From Brevibacillus fluminis (GTDB lineage Bacteria; Bacillota; Bacilli; Brevibacillales; Brevibacillaceae): a DNA stretch of 64,000 bases. The stretch covers positions 1 to 64,000 of the forward strand of contig NZ_RHHQ01000004.1 in NCBI RefSeq assembly GCF_003710825.1, in the 5' to 3' direction. The position numbers and the translations under genes are program-made. Within the stretch, counting starts at the first letter, position 1. Each line of letters starts with the position of its first letter. Of the stretch, positions 55,146-63,972 are shown in pieces. A model generated the notes under the pieces. The model was not told where the DNA came from. It did no database searches and saw only the letters and a program-made list of their open reading frames with translations.

Positions 55146-56237
55146 CTAACTGAGGCGATATGTCTCATAAGCATGATCACAAGGTGTTCCATAAGTAAGC
55201 TCAAACGTGCCCTCCGCCACATTCATGATGATGGAAAACACGGTTTTTGCAGTACCCGGCACATCAGACTCGAACGGCAGCGCTTCACCGTGTCGACAAA
55301 TACCAGCCGGGTGCCCCGTATGATTGATAAAAATGCGTTTAAAAGTCTCCCCATCGATCGTGCCGCGTTCCGCTGCCAGCAAACGGGTTGCGACCCCTTG
55401 ACGCAGCTGTGTATCCGGAATAACGGCTCTTTTCGTATCGTCGACGGCGAGAAAACGAGGCGCGATAAAATGATTCGCATGGGCCATGCTACCGTCCAGC
55501 GGATAAATCACATCGTAATCGGTAGGTGTCGCTTCTACATCCACCGTCTCGCCCTCTTTGTGGCCGATCATATAATTGGCTGATGTACCGCGCGGAAGTT
55601 TTGTTATTTGGGAAATCGCTTTCGGGAGTGTATGGCTGTTCAAAATTCCCCTGAGAACAACATGGATGGGAACACCACCTTCGGTTAACTCCGACGTACC
55701 CAAAAAGTTCATGCAAAGCCCCAAACCGGCACTGTTCATTCCAATCTTTCCGACGATGCCCGCTTCTGTCACCATCAAAATCGTCGGCTTTGGCGGTTGT
55801 TCAATTTCGGCGATGATCATCCCAGGTGCGATGAGGTGGTTCCAGTCCCAGTTTTGGCCTAGCAAGGTTGTTCCTTCTTTTGTCACAGCGGGGGTTGCCG
55901 CCAAGCAGGTGCAACCATCCAGAACCGCATGGGTCTTCCCGATGTTAATGATGACTTCGCTCCGAACATTGAGTACAACGAGATCGAGAAGATCGAGATT
56001 CGCTCCCTCGCTCATTCCTTTGATTTCATCCATGATTTCCTGGTCATATTGCTCGATCCAAGGGATGTAAGGCACTGCGTATTCTCTTGCATCATCCCAA
56101 GAAACGTCATATACGTCTCGAAAATATTGCCGATACATCTCAATGTTTTGGTCAATTTGCTGCTTGGCGAGCTGTCCCAATTGTCTGCCGCGTTCGACTG
56201 CGGTGCCGCTCACCCTTATGTGGGGAAACGCTTTCAT
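55146..56237 (-). CDS. C45-family autoprocessed acyl hydrolase/transferase (right copy)
   Basis: About 363 residues. GGAGG stands before three successive ATGs; the third (56237) has the best spacing. It is the same family and layout as the left copy, with autocleavage DGCTC before Cys109, LLGQNWDWN, GLCMNFLG and the C-terminal RHGEALPFES. The two are very similar throughout. It is first in the operon C45-amidohydrolase-OppABCDF under a sigma-54 promoter, with the enhancer-binding regulator directly upstream. It likely removes acyl groups from peptides brought in by the ABC system. Confidence 0.88.
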   Translation of the reverse strand: MKAFPHIRVSGTAVERGRQLGQLAKQQIDQNIEMYRQYFRDVYDVSWDDAREYAVPYIPWIEQYDQEIMDEIKGMSEGANLDLLDLVVLNVRSEVIINIGKTHAVLDGCTCLAATPAVTKEGTTLLGQNWDWNHLIAPGMIIAEIEQPPKPTILMVTEAGIVGKIGMNSAGLGLCMNFLGTSELTEGGVPIHVVLRGILNSHTLPKAISQITKLPRGTSANYMIGHKEGETVDVEATPTDYDVIYPLDGSMAHANHFIAPRFLAVDDTKRAVIPDTQLRQGVATRLLAAERGTIDGETFKRIFINHTGHPAGICRHGEALPFESDVPGTAKTVFSIIMNVAEGTFELTYGTPCDHAYETYRLS

Positions 56238-56354
56238 CATCATTACCTCCATCTCTTCTGCATGCGCGCATGTCACATGTTCGCGGTTACGATTCATTGA
56301 TCGTTGTTTTTTTCCATCTCTGTTGCTCTCTTCTCCCCCTCGCCTATTTTCCAA

Positions 56355-56372
56355 ATGCAAATTGAGTGCCAA
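56355..56372 (-). promoter_or_regulatory. Sigma-54 promoter of the right C45-amidohydrolase-opp operon
   Basis: On the minus strand TTGGCACTCAATTTGCAT fits TGGCAC-N5-TTGCA exactly. It lies 117 bases before the C45 start codon and 62 bp from the dyad at 56435. Confidence 0.9.
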
Positions 56373-56434
56373 ATCCGAAAAATGCATGAACACTGATTAT
56401 TTTGACGATTACTCGGCCAAATCGATCCATTTTT

Positions 56435-56459
56435 TGATCACTCCGACACAGTGTGATCC
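56435..56459. promoter_or_regulatory. Upstream activating dyad (right copy)
   Basis: GATCAC-N11-GTGATC lies directly behind the regulator stop codon. Its geometry and its distance to the sigma-54 promoter equal those at 34760-34784. A neighbouring ATGGATCGATTTGG block (56417-56430) is also conserved. Confidence 0.7.
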
Positions 56460-56461
56460 AC

Positions 56462-57835
56462 TTATTGATCAGTTGCGTATTTTTGTTCATAGAGCTTCAT
56501 CTTTCGGACCAACGTAGGTTGGCTGATCTGAAGGGCAAGCGCTGCTTTACGAGTCGACTTGTGCAATGCCAGAGCGCGTTTGAGCTTCTGGTATTCAAAC
56601 AGCTCGAGCTCCTCCTGCAATCCTTTGGGGACGATTTGATGGAAATTGCCGAAAATTTCTTGCGGCACATGCTCAGTCAAGATTTCATTATTTGTGCAAA
56701 TGATGGCCATCCGTTCAACAACATTCGTTAATTCCCTGATGTTACCCGGCCAGTCGTACCGACAGAGAAGCTCGACCACATCCGGATCGATCCGAATTTG
56801 GATCGCTCGTTTCCGCTGATGCGTCTCGAGCAAATGCTGGATCAAATACGGGATGTCATCCTTTCGCTTCCGTAACGGCGGGATGTGAATCGGATAGACC
56901 TGCAGCCGATAATAGAGATCTTTGCGAAACGTTTTTTTCTCGACCATTTCCTCCAGATTCTGATTGGTTGCCGCGATAATCCGCACATCCGAGCGAATCG
57001 TTTTGACCCCACCCACCCGGCGAAACTCCTGCTCCTCCAAAACGCGCAGCAGCTTCACCTGCAAATCAAGCGTCATGTCGCCAATCTCGTCTAAAAATAG
57101 CGTTCCGTGATTGGCCAATTCAAAAACCCCTGGTTTCCCCTCTTTATTGGCTCCCGTAAACGCACCTGATTCATAACCAAAAAACTCGCTCTCCATCAAT
57201 GAGTCTGGAATCGCGCCACAGTTCACCTTGATAAAGGTTTCACCCGTTCGCGTGCTGTTTTTATGAATGAACTTGGCGACCACTTCTTTTCCGACGCCCG
57301 ATTCACCGCGTAGCATCACCTGCGCATCCACTGAAGCGACTTTGGCCGCTGCGGTCAACACATTGATCATTTCCTTGCTGTGGGCGACAAGCCCGTCCAG
57401 ATCAATGGCACGCTCTTTTAATCCTTTCAGTTCCTCCAGGTAGCTCTGGTTCATTTGCTTGACTTGTTCCAACGTGCGCTTTAACTCGTGCAAATCTGTC
57501 ATATCGCGAACGCAATTCACCACATACATAATTTCATTATGCTCGTTGAACATGGGCATCCCGGTCGAAATGAACTCTTTTTTTCCATTCTCATCGACTG
57601 TCTGCTGCATGGTTGTCACCGGTGTGCGTGTTTCCAACACTTTAACCGCACTTGATTCATTGTTTTTGCGCCATTCCATATCGTTGATGTTGGTACCAAT
57701 GAGCTGTTCCGCGGTTCGATTAACCATTCTTTCATACGCTTTGTTTACTTTTACTATGTTGCACGCATGATCGGTAATGAGTATACCGTCGGATACAAGA
57801 TCCAGAAGAATCTCCCATTCATTCGAGTCGAACAT
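56462..57835 (-). CDS. Sigma-54-dependent enhancer-binding regulator (PAS-AAA+-HTH)
   Basis: The 457-residue protein starts at the ATG at 57835, six bases after GGGAGGG. Residues about 5-120 are a PAS sensor ([22 protein letters not shown]) and about 118-145 a coiled coil. The AAA+ domain (150-380) has Walker A GESGVGKE (177-184), the sigma-54 loop GAFTGA (224-229) and Walker B TLFLDEIG (245-252). The Fis/TyrR-type HTH is [20 protein letters not shown] (about 425-445). It should bind the dyads upstream of the C45 operons and open the sigma-54 promoters when the PAS domain senses its signal. Confidence 0.95.
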   Translation of the reverse strand: MFDSNEWEILLDLVSDGILITDHACNIVKVNKAYERMVNRTAEQLIGTNINDMEWRKNNESSAVKVLETRTPVTTMQQTVDENGKKEFISTGMPMFNEHNEIMYVVNCVRDMTDLHELKRTLEQVKQMNQSYLEELKGLKERAIDLDGLVAHSKEMINVLTAAAKVASVDAQVMLRGESGVGKEVVAKFIHKNSTRTGETFIKVNCGAIPDSLMESEFFGYESGAFTGANKEGKPGVFELANHGTLFLDEIGDMTLDLQVKLLRVLEEQEFRRVGGVKTIRSDVRIIAATNQNLEEMVEKKTFRKDLYYRLQVYPIHIPPLRKRKDDIPYLIQHLLETHQRKRAIQIRIDPDVVELLCRYDWPGNIRELTNVVERMAIICTNNEILTEHVPQEIFGNFHQIVPKGLQEELELFEYQKLKRALALHKSTRKAALALQISQPTLVRKMKLYEQKYATDQ

Positions 57836-58048
57836 GATAGCCCTCCCAATCATTCGGTTTTCTTCAACTAGAAAACTCTCAAACTCTCGCATTCGAATAC
57901 TGTATATGCATTTCCATGTTTCGGCAAGCTTGACCTCCACCTCTCCACGGTTCCTGATTTATTTTTCACTGACAATACTTGTCATCTATATCTTTTATAA
58001 TTAAAGATATAGATGGTTCAAAGACCCCCATTGAGGAGGAAACCGTAC

Positions 58049-58465
58049 ATGAACACGACAAATACGTTGCGCGGACTTAGCACCATCAGCTTCTGGGCAG
58101 ATGATTTGCCTGAAGCAAAGAAGTGGTACACGGAGTTGTTGGAAATCGAGCCATATTTTGAACGGCCAGGGTATTTTGAGTTTCGTCTTGGGGCGTTCCA
58201 GCATGAGCTGGGGGTGATTGATCGACGCTATGCCCCCAAAGGCATGCCATCAAATCCGTCCGGCGCGATCGTCTACTGGCACGTCGATGATGTGACAGCC
58301 TTCTACGAAAAATTGCTTTCAATGGGAGCCACGACATTTGAAGCCCCGATCGAACGCGGTCCTGGGTTTATCACCGCTTCCGTCGTTGATCCTTTCGGGA
58401 ACATTTTGGGCATCATGTACAATGCACACTTTTTGGAGATTCTCGGCTCAACCTCAAATCCATGA
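58049..58465 (+). CDS. VOC-family (glyoxalase fold) protein
   Basis: A 138-residue protein, ATG after GAGGAGG. A single VOC module: TISFWADDLPEAKKWYTELL, GAFQHELGVID, AIVYWHVDDVTAFYEKLLSMG and DPFGNILGIMYN. The HEL and WHVD positions offer possible metal ligands (His, Glu), as in extradiol dioxygenase or fosfomycin-like enzymes. It diverges from the sigma-54 regulator. The substrate is unknown. Confidence 0.85.
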   Translation: MNTTNTLRGLSTISFWADDLPEAKKWYTELLEIEPYFERPGYFEFRLGAFQHELGVIDRRYAPKGMPSNPSGAIVYWHVDDVTAFYEKLLSMGATTFEAPIERGPGFITASVVDPFGNILGIMYNAHFLEILGSTSNP

Positions 58466-58482
58466 TTTCGTCTATCCATGTG

Positions 58483-58517
58483 AAACACCGCCTCGGCATC
58501 GTTCCGGGCGGTGTTTT
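58483..58517 (+). terminator. Terminator of the VOC gene
   Basis: AAACACCGCC pairs with GGGCGGTGTTT, followed by TTGTTTTT. Confidence 0.88.
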
Positions 58518-58667
58518 GTTTTTCCATCGGAAGCACGCCTGCGAACAGACTAGCGATCGCTTTTTAATCTTATTTTAATCCCGCTATATTACTGTTATTT
58601 CACACCTACAATGACAAGCAAAACAAAATAAAGCGGTGGGAACCTCCGCAACGAAAGGATTTTATTG

Positions 58668-60611
58668 ATGGAACCGAATCAAAACAAATTGAAAATGTTA
58701 CTAAGCAAGGTACCTGAAGTCACGATTTTCTTTTGGATCATTAAGGTTTTATGTACGACTGTCGGTGAAACGTTTGCCGATTTCCTCAATTTTAATTTAG
58801 GATTTGGTTTGACTTTCACGACAGTAATCATGGGAATCGCGTTTTTCTTTACGCTATTTTTCCAATTCAGAGCAAAAAAATATGTTCCAGGCATCTATTG
58901 GCTTACGGTTGTGCTTATTAGTGTGTTTGGCACGTTGGTAACTGATAATTTGACAGACAACATCGGAGTACCGCTTGAGACTAGTACAGCCGTTTTTTCC
59001 GTACTTCTCGGACTCACGTTTCTTTTTTGGTATCGTAGTGAAAAAACACTCTCCATTCACTCGATTTATACGATAAAACGTGAGGTTTTCTATTGGCTGA
59101 CCATTCTTTTCACATTCGCGCTTGGAACAGCTGTCGGCGATTTATTTTCCGAACAACTCGGACTCGGTTATCTTTACACAGGAATAACCGTCATTTTGAT
59201 CATCGCTTGCGTAATCGTGGCATGGAAATATTTGAAGCTTGATGGGATCTTAGCTTTTTGGATTGCGTATATCCTTACTCGTCCACTTGGAGCATCCTTA
59301 GGAGATTATCTGTCTCAAGCAAAAAATAATGGCGGGTTAGGTTTGGGGACAACCGGCACAAGTGTCATTTTTCTGATCACGATTTTAGCGATCGTCGTTT
59401 TTCTTGCTGTTACGAAAATTGAAAGCTCAGCCAAAACGGAAGAAGAAACAAAACAAGCAAATGGAAGCAAGAAAAATGTTTTGAAGCAAACCGTTGTGGT
59501 ACTTTGTATTTTCTTAGCTGTTGGGGTCGGCGGTTATGTCGGGTTAAGCAATCATATCGCATCACAAACTGCTTCTGCTCAAACGACATTAGCAGGACAA
59601 TTAAATGATTTTATTAAAATTGAAAATGATATGCTTGCCAATGTGAACGCGAATGATTTTGCATCTGCGAAACAAGGGGCGGACAACTTGGAGCACCAAT
59701 GGGATGTATCCGAGCCTATGCTCAGAAAAATCGACGGCACCACTTGGACCAAGATTGATGAAACGATTGACATTGTGTTGGCAGCCGTTCGTTCGGGAGC
59801 ACCCGATGCCAGCCAATGCAAATCGGCACTTACCGATTCGCTCAGTACCTTAACCGAAGCAAATCATATCGCATCGCAAAACGATACATCTCAAACGACA
59901 ACAGGTGGTAAATCGCAATCCGACTCTGCACCAACGACAACGGATGGCAACTCGCAAGCCGAGTCTCCACAAGCAACATTAGCTGGAAAATTAACTGATT
60001 ACGTTACAATTGAAAATGGCATGCTTACCAATGTAAACACAAATGACTTTGCGTTTGCGCAAAAAGGGGCGGACGATTTAGAACACCAATGGGATATAGC
60101 AGAGCCCACGCTCAGAAAAATCGATGGTACCACATGGACCAAAATTGATGAAACGATTGACATTGTATTGGCAGCCGTCCGTTCAGGAAACCCTACTGCA
60201 AGCAAGTGTAAATCTGCGCTTACCGATTCGCTTAGGGCTTTACACGAAGCAAATCAATCAGCATCGCATACCGCTTCAACACAAGCTACATCAGCTAAAA
60301 CATCGCAGCCCGATTCAAAACAGGCTGCATTAGCTGGAAAATTAACCGATTTTGTTAAAATTGAAAACGGTATGCTTACCAATGTTAATGCGAAAGACTT
60401 TGCATCCGCGAAAAAAGGGGCGGACGATATAGAACACCAATGGGATATAGCAGAGACTACACTCAGAAAAATCGACGGCACCACTTGGACCAAAATTGAC
60501 GAAACGATTGACGATGTATTGGCAGCCGTTCGTTCAGGAAACCCCGATGCCAACCAGTGCAAATCGGCACTTACCCATTCGCTTAACATCTTAAACGAAG
60601 CAAATCAATAA
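58668..60611 (+). CDS. COG4705-like membrane protein with three C-terminal repeats
   Basis: The 647-residue protein starts at the ATG at 58668 (AAAGGA upstream). The first about 255 residues have eight hydrophobic segments and match COG4705 membrane-anchored proteins (KVPEVTIFFWIIKVLCTTVGET, TDNLTDNIGVPLETST). A further membrane segment at about 272-292 is followed by three copies of a 93-residue helical repeat (IENGMLTNVNANDFA, LEHQWD, LRKIDGTTWTKIDETID, VLAAVRSG, CKSALT) separated by Ser/Thr/Gln-rich linkers. The repeats should lie outside the cell. The fusion is unusual and its function unknown. Confidence 0.8.
   Translation: MEPNQNKLKMLLSKVPEVTIFFWIIKVLCTTVGETFADFLNFNLGFGLTFTTVIMGIAFFFTLFFQFRAKKYVPGIYWLTVVLISVFGTLVTDNLTDNIGVPLETSTAVFSVLLGLTFLFWYRSEKTLSIHSIYTIKREVFYWLTILFTFALGTAVGDLFSEQLGLGYLYTGITVILIIACVIVAWKYLKLDGILAFWIAYILTRPLGASLGDYLSQAKNNGGLGLGTTGTSVIFLITILAIVVFLAVTKIESSAKTEEETKQANGSKKNVLKQTVVVLCIFLAVGVGGYVGLSNHIASQTASAQTTLAGQLNDFIKIENDMLANVNANDFASAKQGADNLEHQWDVSEPMLRKIDGTTWTKIDETIDIVLAAVRSGAPDASQCKSALTDSLSTLTEANHIASQNDTSQTTTGGKSQSDSAPTTTDGNSQAESPQATLAGKLTDYVTIENGMLTNVNTNDFAFAQKGADDLEHQWDIAEPTLRKIDGTTWTKIDETIDIVLAAVRSGNPTASKCKSALTDSLRALHEANQSASHTASTQATSAKTSQPDSKQAALAGKLTDFVKIENGMLTNVNAKDFASAKKGADDIEHQWDIAETTLRKIDGTTWTKIDETIDDVLAAVRSGNPDANQCKSALTHSLNILNEANQ
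59589..60608 (+). repeat. Three in-frame 278-279-bp repeats
   Basis: Copies at 59589-59866, 59979-60257 and 60330-60608 encode near-identical 93-residue units; the stretch coding for LRKIDGTTWTKIDETID is almost unchanged at DNA level, indicating recent duplication or gene conversion. Confidence 0.9.
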
Positions 60612-60617
60612 CCATGC

Positions 60618-60652
60618 AAAACGGTCGACTGTTTTCAGTCGACCGTTTTTTT
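60618..60652. terminator. Bidirectional terminator
   Basis: AAAACGGTCGACTG pairs with CAGTCGACCGTTTT around a four-base loop between convergent genes. Confidence 0.93.
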
Positions 60653-60655
60653 CAT

Positions 60656-61804
60656 CTACTTTCCGGCAAGTGACACCCCATCAATCGTATTGACAGGCAA
60701 AATTTGTTCTCTTCCCAAGCTAGCAACATAAGCGAGCACTTTCTCCAGCAACGCTGGTTTTATTTCATACAGGTCCCTGTTATCCGGGTCGATACCATGC
60801 AGCATAATGATGCACCATTGCTTGTTTTCTATTGCTTGATCAATTCGCTGTTTGATCTGATCGAAAGTCGTCTCATTGGTTACGGCAATTGCAGTATGTA
60901 GCCATAATTTGTCTTCCAGTGGAACTTCGTTCTGCAGGTGTTCAAAATTTCTCGCTGCTTTGTAATATTTTTTCACGGCTGCTTCTACCCGTTTATCATA
61001 CATGGAAAACGGAATCCCGATCGTTTGAACCTTTGGGACAATCTGTTCCAGCACCGCTTTACTTTCTCGCAATTCAAAGTCCAAATCCTTATCCGAGAGA
61101 GTCGTTAAGCCTTCTTCATGCGAATAACTGTGCGAACCGATTTCAACTCCACGATTATTCATCTCTTTAATTTGATCCGCATCAAGATACATGGTCCGCG
61201 CACCGTCTTTAATCTTTCCAGCAATGACGTTGTCTGTGGCCGGAATTCCATATTTTTCGTGCAACGGTAAGGCAAAATCATAAAATGTATCCAACCCGTC
61301 ATCATAAGAGAACGTAATCATCGCTTGGCCGTTGAAGTCATTTGCAGAAGGATTGACGATTTTGTTCGTTATCCAGACCGCTTTTTTGGATGCATTCCAT
61401 TGGACCCCACTCCCTAATGCTTCAGCCAAATCTCGAACAGGAACCCATGCTCTGCCATTAATCAGGCGGGGTGGAACCTCGGATTTGATTTCTTTCCCGT
61501 TGATTACGAGCCTCAGAGCGGGTGCCAGCGATTCCGTCTCGCTCAAATCGAATGAATCGTTCTTTTTCTGTTTTCCTGTGAATACGTAAACAGTCCGATG
61601 GGCATCATCCCACTTCACGGCAGCACCCAAATCCTCTGCGACAGCACGAACGGGAGCGAGTGCCCTCCCTTGTATGATTTGCAAGGGGACATTTGGTTTG
61701 CTCTCTTGACCGTTCACCACTAGTGTTGTGGGGGATGCCGCAGATGCGACCGCTGTCGAAGAAACAATCGCTCCAACTAGCAACCCTGTCACTATTTTTC
61801 TCAT
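60656..61804 (-). CDS. Secreted polysaccharide deacetylase with stalk domains
   Basis: The 382-residue protein starts at the ATG at 61804 after GGAGGAG. Residues 1-23 are a signal peptide. Two copper-amine-oxidase-N stalk repeats follow (about 25-75 and 90-150; GRALAPVRAVAEDLGAAVKWDD and GRAWVPVRDLAEALGSGVQWN). The NodB deacetylase domain (about 160-380) has the metal/catalytic motifs TFSYDDG and SHSYSHE and ends with MLHGID. It probably removes acetyl groups from cell-wall or extracellular polysaccharide. The stalk presumably holds it at the wall. Confidence 0.9.
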   Translation of the reverse strand: MRKIVTGLLVGAIVSSTAVASAASPTTLVVNGQESKPNVPLQIIQGRALAPVRAVAEDLGAAVKWDDAHRTVYVFTGKQKKNDSFDLSETESLAPALRLVINGKEIKSEVPPRLINGRAWVPVRDLAEALGSGVQWNASKKAVWITNKIVNPSANDFNGQAMITFSYDDGLDTFYDFALPLHEKYGIPATDNVIAGKIKDGARTMYLDADQIKEMNNRGVEIGSHSYSHEEGLTTLSDKDLDFELRESKAVLEQIVPKVQTIGIPFSMYDKRVEAAVKKYYKAARNFEHLQNEVPLEDKLWLHTAIAVTNETTFDQIKQRIDQAIENKQWCIIMLHGIDPDNRDLYEIKPALLEKVLAYVASLGREQILPVNTIDGVSLAGK

Positions 61805-61997
61805 CTCACTCCTCCTAATCACAAACCAATCTAACCACGTAAATGGGCTTCTACGAGTTTGAAACGGTTCGCTATTCTTATATAAACGTAAGCTTTTGAC
61901 GATTTGTTGCAAATTCGTACGGATCGGAACGACTGGGCACAAAAAAATAAGCCTATGAATCGCTTTAATCAGCAAATTCATAAGCCTATTTCACTAG

Positions 61998-62076
61998 TGC
62001 CGGTGAAGGGACTTGAACCCCCACGGTTTCCCTCACGATTTTGAGTCGCGCGCGTCTGCCATTCCGCCACACCGGC
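61998..62076 (-). tRNA. tRNA-Leu (CAA)
   Basis: The cloverleaf on the minus strand has acceptor GCCGGTG/CACCGGC, anticodon loop CTCAAAA (anticodon CAA) and T-loop TTCAAGT. The variable arm is short for a tRNA-Leu. CCA is not encoded. Confidence 0.9.
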
Positions 62077-62103
62077 AAAATTCTATTCGTAAAAAAGCAA
62101 ACA

Positions 62104-62176
62104 TGCCGGCGATAGGACTTGAACCCACAACCCCCTGATTACAAGTCAGGTGCTCTACCAATTGAGCTACACCGGC
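62104..62176 (-). tRNA. tRNA-Thr (TGT)
   Basis: The cloverleaf on the minus strand has acceptor GCCGGTG/CGCCGGC, anticodon arm CTGAC-TTGTAAT-CAG (anticodon TGT), D-loop AATTGGTAGA and T-loop TTCAAGT. It is 27 bases upstream of tRNA-Leu in the same direction. CCA is not encoded. Confidence 0.93.
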
Positions 62177-62252
62177 ACGATCATATTTTTGCATCTCTCT
62201 GATGCTTTATGAATATACCATATGATAGATTTAAAGGTCAATAGTAGATTTC

Positions 62253-62284
62253 AAAAAAGAGAGAATGATTGCTCATTCCCTCTC
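62253..62284 (-). terminator. Terminator of the yycC-like/thioredoxin-like operon
   Basis: GAATGA-GCAA-TCATTC with flanking GAGA/TCTC, followed by TTTTTTG on the minus strand; it overlaps the last codons of the gene at 62273. Confidence 0.75.
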
Positions 62285-62596
62285 CTCTGCCTGGTTTTTC
62301 TCCTGTAGGACTTCTTCCGCCCATTTTACGAAAACGGCAAGCGCTGCTTCCACATCCGGAAAAAACTGCTCGGCTTCACAGACGTAATCCGGAAAATCGA
62401 TGATCCGGTTGCGTCGGATACGAACCCCGTCTTCCTCGCATTTGATTTCTAAAAATGCAGGGACGGCTTCGTCTACGCCGTACGAGTTTTCCAGAAATTC
62501 GTAGCTGCGCACCCATTCGAGAATGCGAATCTCACTGGGGCGCAAGCGCAGCACTTGCTCCAATGACATGATCGTTTCATTGCCGTAGTAATGCAT
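62273..62596 (-). CDS. Conserved-looking hypothetical protein
   Basis: A 107-residue acidic soluble protein with AGGTAGG before ATG, twelve bases after the thioredoxin-like gene in the same operon. It has a mixed alpha/beta profile (MSLEQVLRLRPSEIRILEWVRSYEFLE, RNRIIDFPDYVCEAEQFFPDVEAALAVFVKWAEEVL). No family is recognised. Its operon place suggests a link with the thioredoxin-fold protein. Confidence 0.65.
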   Translation of the reverse strand: MHYYGNETIMSLEQVLRLRPSEIRILEWVRSYEFLENSYGVDEAVPAFLEIKCEEDGVRIRRNRIIDFPDYVCEAEQFFPDVEAALAVFVKWAEEVLQEKNQAEERE

Positions 62597-62608
62597 CGGC
62601 CTACCTGC

Positions 62609-63175
62609 TTAGAAGGAAGAGAGTAGGTCGCGCAATTCTTTGACAATCACCGTTTGATAACCAGTGCCTTCGCCGTATTGCTTCAGCATCTCGCTGCGTG
62701 CTACCTTGATGTTCTCTTCATAATCTGCCGCATTGCGGTCTGGATTCGCTTGTTTGAATGCGACCATGACCTCCTGCACATGCTTCGGACGCGGGCCCCA
62801 CGTACCAAGCACGTAACCGCCGGTATCGGCGATGATGACGACCGGAATCGACCGACCGCCCATGGTCAGATATTGATCCATCGTGTCCAGATGATCTTCC
62901 ATCACCAAAATTTCTACAGGCATGCCTGTCTCTTCCAGTGCTTTCAAGACGACAGGCACATTGCGCACGACATCGCCGCACCATTCAGCCGCGAGAATCA
63001 GGCAGCGCAGGTCATCACGGAACTGCAAGGATTGGAAAAACTTCTGATCCTCTTCCTGTTCCCATGCAAACGATTCGTACCAGTTCAGGAATGTCTCTTT
63101 GTTTTTTTCCATCGAATCGATAAATGCTGCGGGCTTCAATCCTTTGCCCAGTTTATCCGTCACATTTTTGCTCAT
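62609..63175 (-). CDS. Thioredoxin-fold protein with a single active-site cysteine
   Basis: A 188-residue protein, ATG after AGGAGGAG, overlapping the stop of the yycC-like gene by four bases. The fold is shown by LRCLILAAEWCGDVVRNVPVVLKALEE and RSIPVVIIADTGGYVLGTWGPRP (cis-Pro region). In place of CxxC it has WCGDV, so only Cys66 is present; it may act as a monothiol reductase or bacilliredoxin-like protein rather than a classical thioredoxin. Its N-terminal 50 residues are an extra helical segment. Confidence 0.85.
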   Translation of the reverse strand: MSKNVTDKLGKGLKPAAFIDSMEKNKETFLNWYESFAWEQEEDQKFFQSLQFRDDLRCLILAAEWCGDVVRNVPVVLKALEETGMPVEILVMEDHLDTMDQYLTMGGRSIPVVIIADTGGYVLGTWGPRPKHVQEVMVAFKQANPDRNAADYEENIKVARSEMLKQYGEGTGYQTVIVKELRDLLSSF

Positions 63176-63342
63176 TTTTCGTCTCCTCCTTTGGTTTCTT
63201 CTGTTTCCTTGCTCTCTTGGGCAAGCTCCATCAGCTTTTTCATCAAGATATGCTGGGGCATGTGCATGAGCTGCTCGAGCGGCACATTCAGTTTTTCCGC
63301 CAGCTTCACAGCTGTTTCAGCCGATATTTGCAGGGGCCTCAT
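63172..63342 (-). CDS. YycC-like small protein
   Basis: A 56-residue protein from the ATG at 63342 after GGAGGAG. MRPLQISAETAVKLAEKLNV, then LEQLMHMPQHILMKKLMELA closely follows the YycC family of Bacillales, a helical protein of unknown function. It is first in the operon with the thioredoxin-like gene and is coupled to it by an ATGA overlap. Confidence 0.8.
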   Translation of the reverse strand: MRPLQISAETAVKLAEKLNVPLEQLMHMPQHILMKKLMELAQESKETEETKGGDEK

Positions 63343-63449
63343 CCCACTTCTCCTCCTTGCTGGCATGCTCGGTTATGTAGATAACTCTCTCCATAGTACG
63401 GGAAAATAGGCGAGTTTACCAGTCTTACGCATGCGAATAGGCCACAAAC

Positions 63450-63490
63450 GGAAAAGCCCCGGCACGGCGATACCGTACACAGGGCTTTGC
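63450..63490 (-). terminator. Terminator of the small Cys-rich gene
   Basis: AAAGCCC pairs with GGGCTTT around an inner GGC-rich stem (63453-63488), followed by TTTTCC on the minus strand. Confidence 0.7.
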
Positions 63491-63496
63491 GGCCGT

Positions 63497-63697
63497 TCAT
63501 TTTCCTCTGGTCAAGATGCATGGCACGCCATAGCCGATCGCCCCTGGCTTCGACATCTTCTCCAGATAGTTTAAACCGCGCTGGCATTGCTGCTTGCATG
63601 CCGCACATGTTTGTGATGTGACAATTTTCATATTGCGTTTGCTGCGTTCAACTGCTGCCGGATCTTTCTTTTTGATCTTTTTCCCCGCTTTTGCCAC
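63497..63697 (-). CDS. Small basic Cys-containing hypothetical protein
   Basis: About 66 residues from a GTG at 63697 (GAGG/GGGG upstream; the exact start is uncertain). A lysine-rich N-terminus (AKAGKKIKKKDPAAVERSKR) is followed by SQTCAACKQQCQRGLNYLEK and GYGVPC, with CxxCxxxC spacing that could bind zinc or a nucleic acid. No family is recognised. It has its own terminator, which supports its being a real gene. Confidence 0.55.
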   Translation of the reverse strand: MAKAGKKIKKKDPAAVERSKRNMKIVTSQTCAACKQQCQRGLNYLEKMSKPGAIGYGVPCILTRGK

Positions 63698-63777
63698 AGG
63701 ACCTCTGCCCCTTCCCGCCGATAGGTATCGCCCTATCATCATATGTGGGAATGGCACTGCCCTCTCTAGTTGTTCGT

Positions 63778-63972
63778 CTAATGTTTATCCCATATCTCGT
63801 ATGGATCATTCTCCGCAATGCTGAAATAACCCCGTCTCGTCTCCTGAAAGCGCTTGCTTGGAAATGTACTGCCCTCATCGCAAGCAGCATCCGTGCCGAG
63901 ATCCATGCGCGTCAGTTTGACAGAACGCTTTTCCTTTTCCACTTTGTCTAGCACTTTTACTCCTTGCACCAC
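63778..63972 (-). CDS. Small hypothetical protein
   Basis: About 64 residues from tandem GTG codons preceded by GGGGAGGGG. The sequence is charged and soluble (VKVLDKVEKEKRSVKLTRMD, RGYFSIAENDPYEIWDKH). No family is recognised. The strong ribosome site is the main support. Confidence 0.4.
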   Translation of the reverse strand: MVQGVKVLDKVEKEKRSVKLTRMDLGTDAACDEGSTFPSKRFQETRRGYFSIAENDPYEIWDKH

